Shown piece after piece: positions 60,501-64,000 of a stretch of 64,000 nucleotides of DNA; position 1 is the stretch's first letter, and each line of letters starts with the position of its first letter. Below the pieces are notes generated by a model. The model was not told where the DNA came from. It made no database searches and saw only the letters and a list, made by a program, of their open reading frames with translations. The stretch covers positions 23,967,320 through 24,031,319 of the forward strand of contig CM067569.1 in assembly GCA_034336665.1 (NCBI GenBank), in the 5' to 3' direction. This DNA comes from Luscinia megarhynchos (lineage: Eukaryota; Chordata; Aves; Passeriformes; Turdidae). The position numbers and the translations under genes were made by a program.

Positions 60501-61644
60501 CAGGTAGAGCCATGGCAATGTGATGTATCAAACAAAATCTGTCACGTTTCCCTGTGTTTTCCCCTTACCATTTAGTACATGGGATGATTATAAAAACCTA
60601 GGCATGTTCTGCATCATAGATGAATTAAGATGCAGAATAAAATCCCTGTTTCTGGGACAAATTTGCTGAGTATCACTTGTGTGAGCTTTTCTCCCATGTT
60701 CCCTAACACTTAGGACTTGTTTGACCTTGCAAGAAACTGTTTACCTGAGTCTGTAATATAAATTCTTTCTTCCTCAGCATTTCATCCCATTCTGTGTGCA
60801 CATGTATGTATTTACACGTCTGTATTTGTATGTGTTAGCTTAATCAAAGCCTTATAAATAGCAGATCAGTTGGTTTTCAAAAGGAAGGAGGCTTATTAAA
60901 AAATTCTGTGCTGGTGAGGGTGCGTTTCACAGGCCAGTCAGAAAGTTCTTGAGAACTTTGCTGCTAAAACCATCAGAGGCTTTCTTCCCATAGCTGCATA
61001 ATAGCACTGCAGTTGCTATGCAGTTCATTAGTAAATCTTGACTCTATGACAGATGTGATGTATTAAAAGTACTTGTATTACATAGCAATGTTTAAAAAAA
61101 CTTGAATTGCAGGTAATATAAACCAGTCTTTTCTAGAGATTTGAACAAGTCCTGAAGCAGAATCTAAGGCAAGGGGGACAGTGAAGATGCAACAGGTTTG
61201 GCTCCCTAAAATAAGGTCAGCCTTTGAGCAAAACATCTTTCAAATTACCATTTTTGAAAAGTGTGTGATTTTGTTGCTCAGCAGTAGAAATAAGTCACAA
61301 TGTTGCTGTATAATGTCATATGCATCCCTCTAAAATTTTTCAGGCTTATTGAAGGCAGTAAAGAAAGAAATTAATGTGGAAACTGAGTCCCTTCTCACAG
61401 AAAGTAAAATGGGAAGAATCTTGAAAATAGGCAGCTTGTCCAATGGATTTATAACACTTGCAGGTGGTAGCATGTCATTCTGTATAACCAAGATCAACTG
61501 ACTTTCCACTGTTACCAAGGGATATTTTCAGGGACTGAACTGACCTTACAAGGAACTAATGGATAATATTTTTGCAGTCATAGAATGGACATTTTAGGGT
61601 CTCCATTTATTTCTTTCTTTTATTGCTGATGAGTGTATGATTGA
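57541..61644. other. non-coding DNA, nothing convincing
   Basis: AT-rich sequence with a 19-bp imperfect tandem duplication at 59041-59078 (15 of 19 matching) and a small GC-richer stretch at about 60290-60390. A recursive-splice-like word (TTTCTTGCAG|GTAGAG) lies at about 60503. No gene, RNA or repeat family was recognised. Confidence 0.55.
59041..59078. repeat. 19-bp imperfect tandem duplication
   Basis: Two adjacent units share TGTAAGA and TAAT-type words, 15 of 19 positions matching. A local slippage duplication. Confidence 0.6.
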
Positions 61645-61675
61645 GTTAATGTAGGTGCTTAATAAACACTGATAT
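61645..61675 (+). repeat. L2/MIR-type 3' tail remnant
   Basis: GTAGGTGCTTAATAAACACT closely follows the common L2/MIR tail word TAGGTGCTCAATAAATA. Only the tail is recognisable, so the family cannot be fixed. Confidence 0.35.
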
Positions 61676-64000
61676 TTTATTGCAAATCTTAGAAACATCA
61701 CTGTGATGCTTTAATGATTGCAAAGGACAGTGATTCATGTTGCTTAACTTACACTCTGCAGACTTTGTGACAGAGTTGTTTGGTTTTGGGAGTTCTTTCA
61801 TTGGTTGCTAATACAAATTACTTTCAATCCATGTATTTTTATGTCTTTCTGGGCAGGCATAGATCTCCAGTTCTTCAGGTTAAAGTTCTGTTTACACATA
61901 GTATAGCTTTCTTCTTCTTTGGCTTACAGCTTCCTTTCTGAATAAAAATCTTGTCAGTCCAGAAAGGGTTCATGCTCTGATTTTGTCCTGCCATGCAGGT
62001 GGTCATAATGCCTAGTATTATAGTAATACCTCTGAATTTGAGCTGGCAAGAGAAAGTTGTCAAATAATTCTTATTTTTCTAAAGAGAAGTAGGGGTTGAA
62101 AAGAACTGGGAACTCATACTTTGTCCTGTGGTGTTTCATAAAAATATTTTGTCATGTCTTCTATTAGAGCAATACCTCTCCAGTATTTGTGACAACCTGT
62201 AAAAAGATTGGTGTATTTTGTTCTGTTAGACTTTTATTTTAAAATTATTATTTCCTGTGTCTGACTTAAGGACTTGTTTAATTGTTGCTGCTTTGCTCTT
62301 TGCCACTAGCCCAGAAGTCTGCCATTGAAGGAAGACAGTGTTTAGGCCAGTGTTTTCTGGCTTCTTATGCTTTGTACAGTCAAAACAGTGACATTGCAAG
62401 CTGAGAAATGTATAGACAAAAGGTAAAGCTCTGCATTGTTTAGTCATTTGCTATCTGCCATTTTGAATACCACCATCACCTTAGGAGGAAAAACTGAAAG
62501 TGCCTAGATCTTAACCAGCTGATAGACAGCCTAGAAAGGCAAGAGAGTAGAAATTTCTTATTCAGGATTGGTGAGTGTCTAAATAAGGGACAGTGAAGCC
62601 AGGCTCAAAATCTGACTTATGGGAAAGGTGGGAAAGTATGGGTCAAAGAAGTCCTTAATCTGAAGTAATTTAAGTTTGTGACTCCTTCTTCATGAACTGG
62701 GGTATGTCAAGTGAAACAAAAACTCTCACATCTGGTACTGTTTGGATTGTTTCCCTTGTCTCAAATGGGAGTGGAACTTGACTTGTTTCATGCCAACCTG
62801 TCCTTTTCTATTCTATCCCTACCTGGATCAGTCATGCAATAAGCAGGAACCTTTTAAATCCTGTAATATTGGGCATCTAGGCTTTTCAAACACCATCTTT
62901 CAAAATATATCCCTCCAAATTTCAGAACCTCAGTTACTCAGGAGAAAAAAAAAAAAAAAAAACACCAAAGTGTAACCACTCAAGGACCACAAAAATCAAG
63001 GGCAAAAGACAAGGAGATGTAGAAGAGAGAGTTTTATTCTCTGCAAGGGTTTGATATTGCCACAATAACATGTCTCTCCTTGAGTTCATCAGAACCTTTT
63101 CAGAGGGGATGCTTGTTTCCTTTTCAGGGGAGCCAAGTGTTGTTTCCAATGAGTCCTCAGACCGACTCCTGCCTGCTGAAGGCTTTGCAGTGTGGCTGCT
63201 CTGCCAGCTTTGTATGCCTGTCACCAGCACATCACGTTTGATCACAATGAAAGTCACTCCAGAGTACGTCTAATCAGGCAGGGCTTCAGAAAAACTTGAA
63301 GGCTCTAAAGCTGACCTCTGGAGTCTGTAGTGTTGCTGTTGGAAGCAAAGAAGAAAAGTGTGTAGCTTTTTGAGGTCTTTTCCACTGTGTTACAATAACC
63401 ATTGAAACAAAGGAAAAATAAGAAAGGAAGCATATGAGTAGAAGAAAATACTTTCTGGACTTGAACTGCTTTTATCCAGCTGTCACCTGGATGTATAGTC
63501 AAAGTTTATCAAGTTAATTCTGAATATGGAAGTCTGGCTGAATGCTGGAAATTTTGTCTTGAAATTGCAGGAAGGGTAAATAAGATGTTTTATCCTTAAC
63601 TTCTAGTAACACATGCATTAAAGATTTTACACTATCACTTCACTGTTCATATTGAACTAGCATGTGGTAGCCCTAGTCAGAATTGTGATTTGTGTTAGGC
63701 ACTGTGTGTGTTGGTGGAGATAGAGTCTACCCAGAGCAGCACTGGATGAAATTGGAAAAGCAGCTGAAGCTGAAGAAGTGAAGCCTTTGGTGGTGGAGAA
63801 GAGCTCAGGTCTCTGTTCACAGGGCTGGCTTTGTCCTGCAGTTATGGGAAAAAGCTTCTGGGCATATACTTTGTAGTAATGATGGTGGTATGAAGAATGC
63901 AGGACAGTCTAAGTGTCTTAATTTATGGACCACACTATAAATAATTCATTAGCAATAGTGTTCCTGTTTACATTGTCTGTAATAAAAATGGGAAGTCTGC
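61676..64000. other. non-coding DNA, nothing convincing
   Basis: AT-rich sequence with an A run of 18 at 62945-62962 and open frames up to 107 codons (62934-63257, minus) that lack any domain or splice context. No island, repeat family or RNA gene was recognised up to the right edge. Confidence 0.55.
62945..62962 (+). repeat. poly(A) run of 18
   Basis: An uninterrupted A tract. The 200 bp upstream contain no recognisable retrocopy or SINE body. Confidence 0.8.

Noticed and set aside
1..64000. tRNA, rRNA, CRISPR array, prophage, endogenous retrovirus or operon
   Set aside because: No B-box-like word in cloverleaf context, no regular spaced repeats, no paired long terminal repeats and no retroviral-type long frames were found on either strand.

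Overview
This is vertebrate nuclear DNA with the character of long introns and/or intergenic sequence. Most of it is AT-rich and CpG-poor. Every reading frame is broken by frequent stops, no open frame exceeds about 200 codons, and I recognise no protein family. There is no operon-like packing and no bacterial or phage feature. I recognise no young SINE, LINE, LTR element or DNA transposon. Three short pieces resemble ancient MIR/L2-type repeats. Low repeat load, short GC-rich islands in AT-rich DNA and many GGGTTTTTT-style runs fit a bird best, perhaps a songbird. That is an impression from sequence style, not a proof; no intact CR1 3' end was recognised.

Layout. 1-8.9 kb: non-coding DNA with a G-quadruplex motif (2378-2400), GC-rich patches near 2.5-2.95 kb and 7.1-7.3 kb, and a CTCF-like word at 8460. 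8.93-9.56 kb: a GC-enriched patch with an ideal Kozak ATG, ending at a consensus splice donor. 11.04-11.12 kb: the best candidate coding exon on the + strand. 11.1-29.2 kb: mostly featureless, with a recursive-splice-like junction at 15787/15788, an AT-rich block at 18.7-19.1 kb that looks like conserved non-coding DNA, and a spaced 18-bp direct repeat at 25.1/25.4 kb. 29.2-30.7 kb: two MIR-like remnants. 30.84-32.40 kb: two CpG-dense islands around about 1 kb of AT-rich regulatory-looking DNA, the strongest promoter or enhancer candidate here. 37.8-39.2 kb: a GC-rich patch, a minus-strand open frame with a protein-like start, and a well-spliced candidate + strand exon at 38951-39204. 41.8-42.3 kb: a third CpG-rich island. 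45.2 kb: a perfect RFX X-box. 46.0 kb: a possible 14-nt microexon. 53.14-53.32 kb: a third candidate exon. 57.2-57.5 kb: another homeodomain-motif-rich block. The remainder is unremarkable.

Interpretation. The simplest reading is one or more very long introns or gene-flanking DNA of a + strand gene, with possible small exons, an internal CpG-island promoter and scattered regulatory elements. Joining the 11.0 kb candidate to the 38.95 kb candidate keeps the frame open. The 53.1 kb candidate does not continue that frame. All exon calls are inferences from splice signals and open frames, and random splice-like sites are expected by chance in 64 kb. I did not find convincing evidence of an undescribed biological system; the CpG-island pair and the candidate exons are the best places to look.
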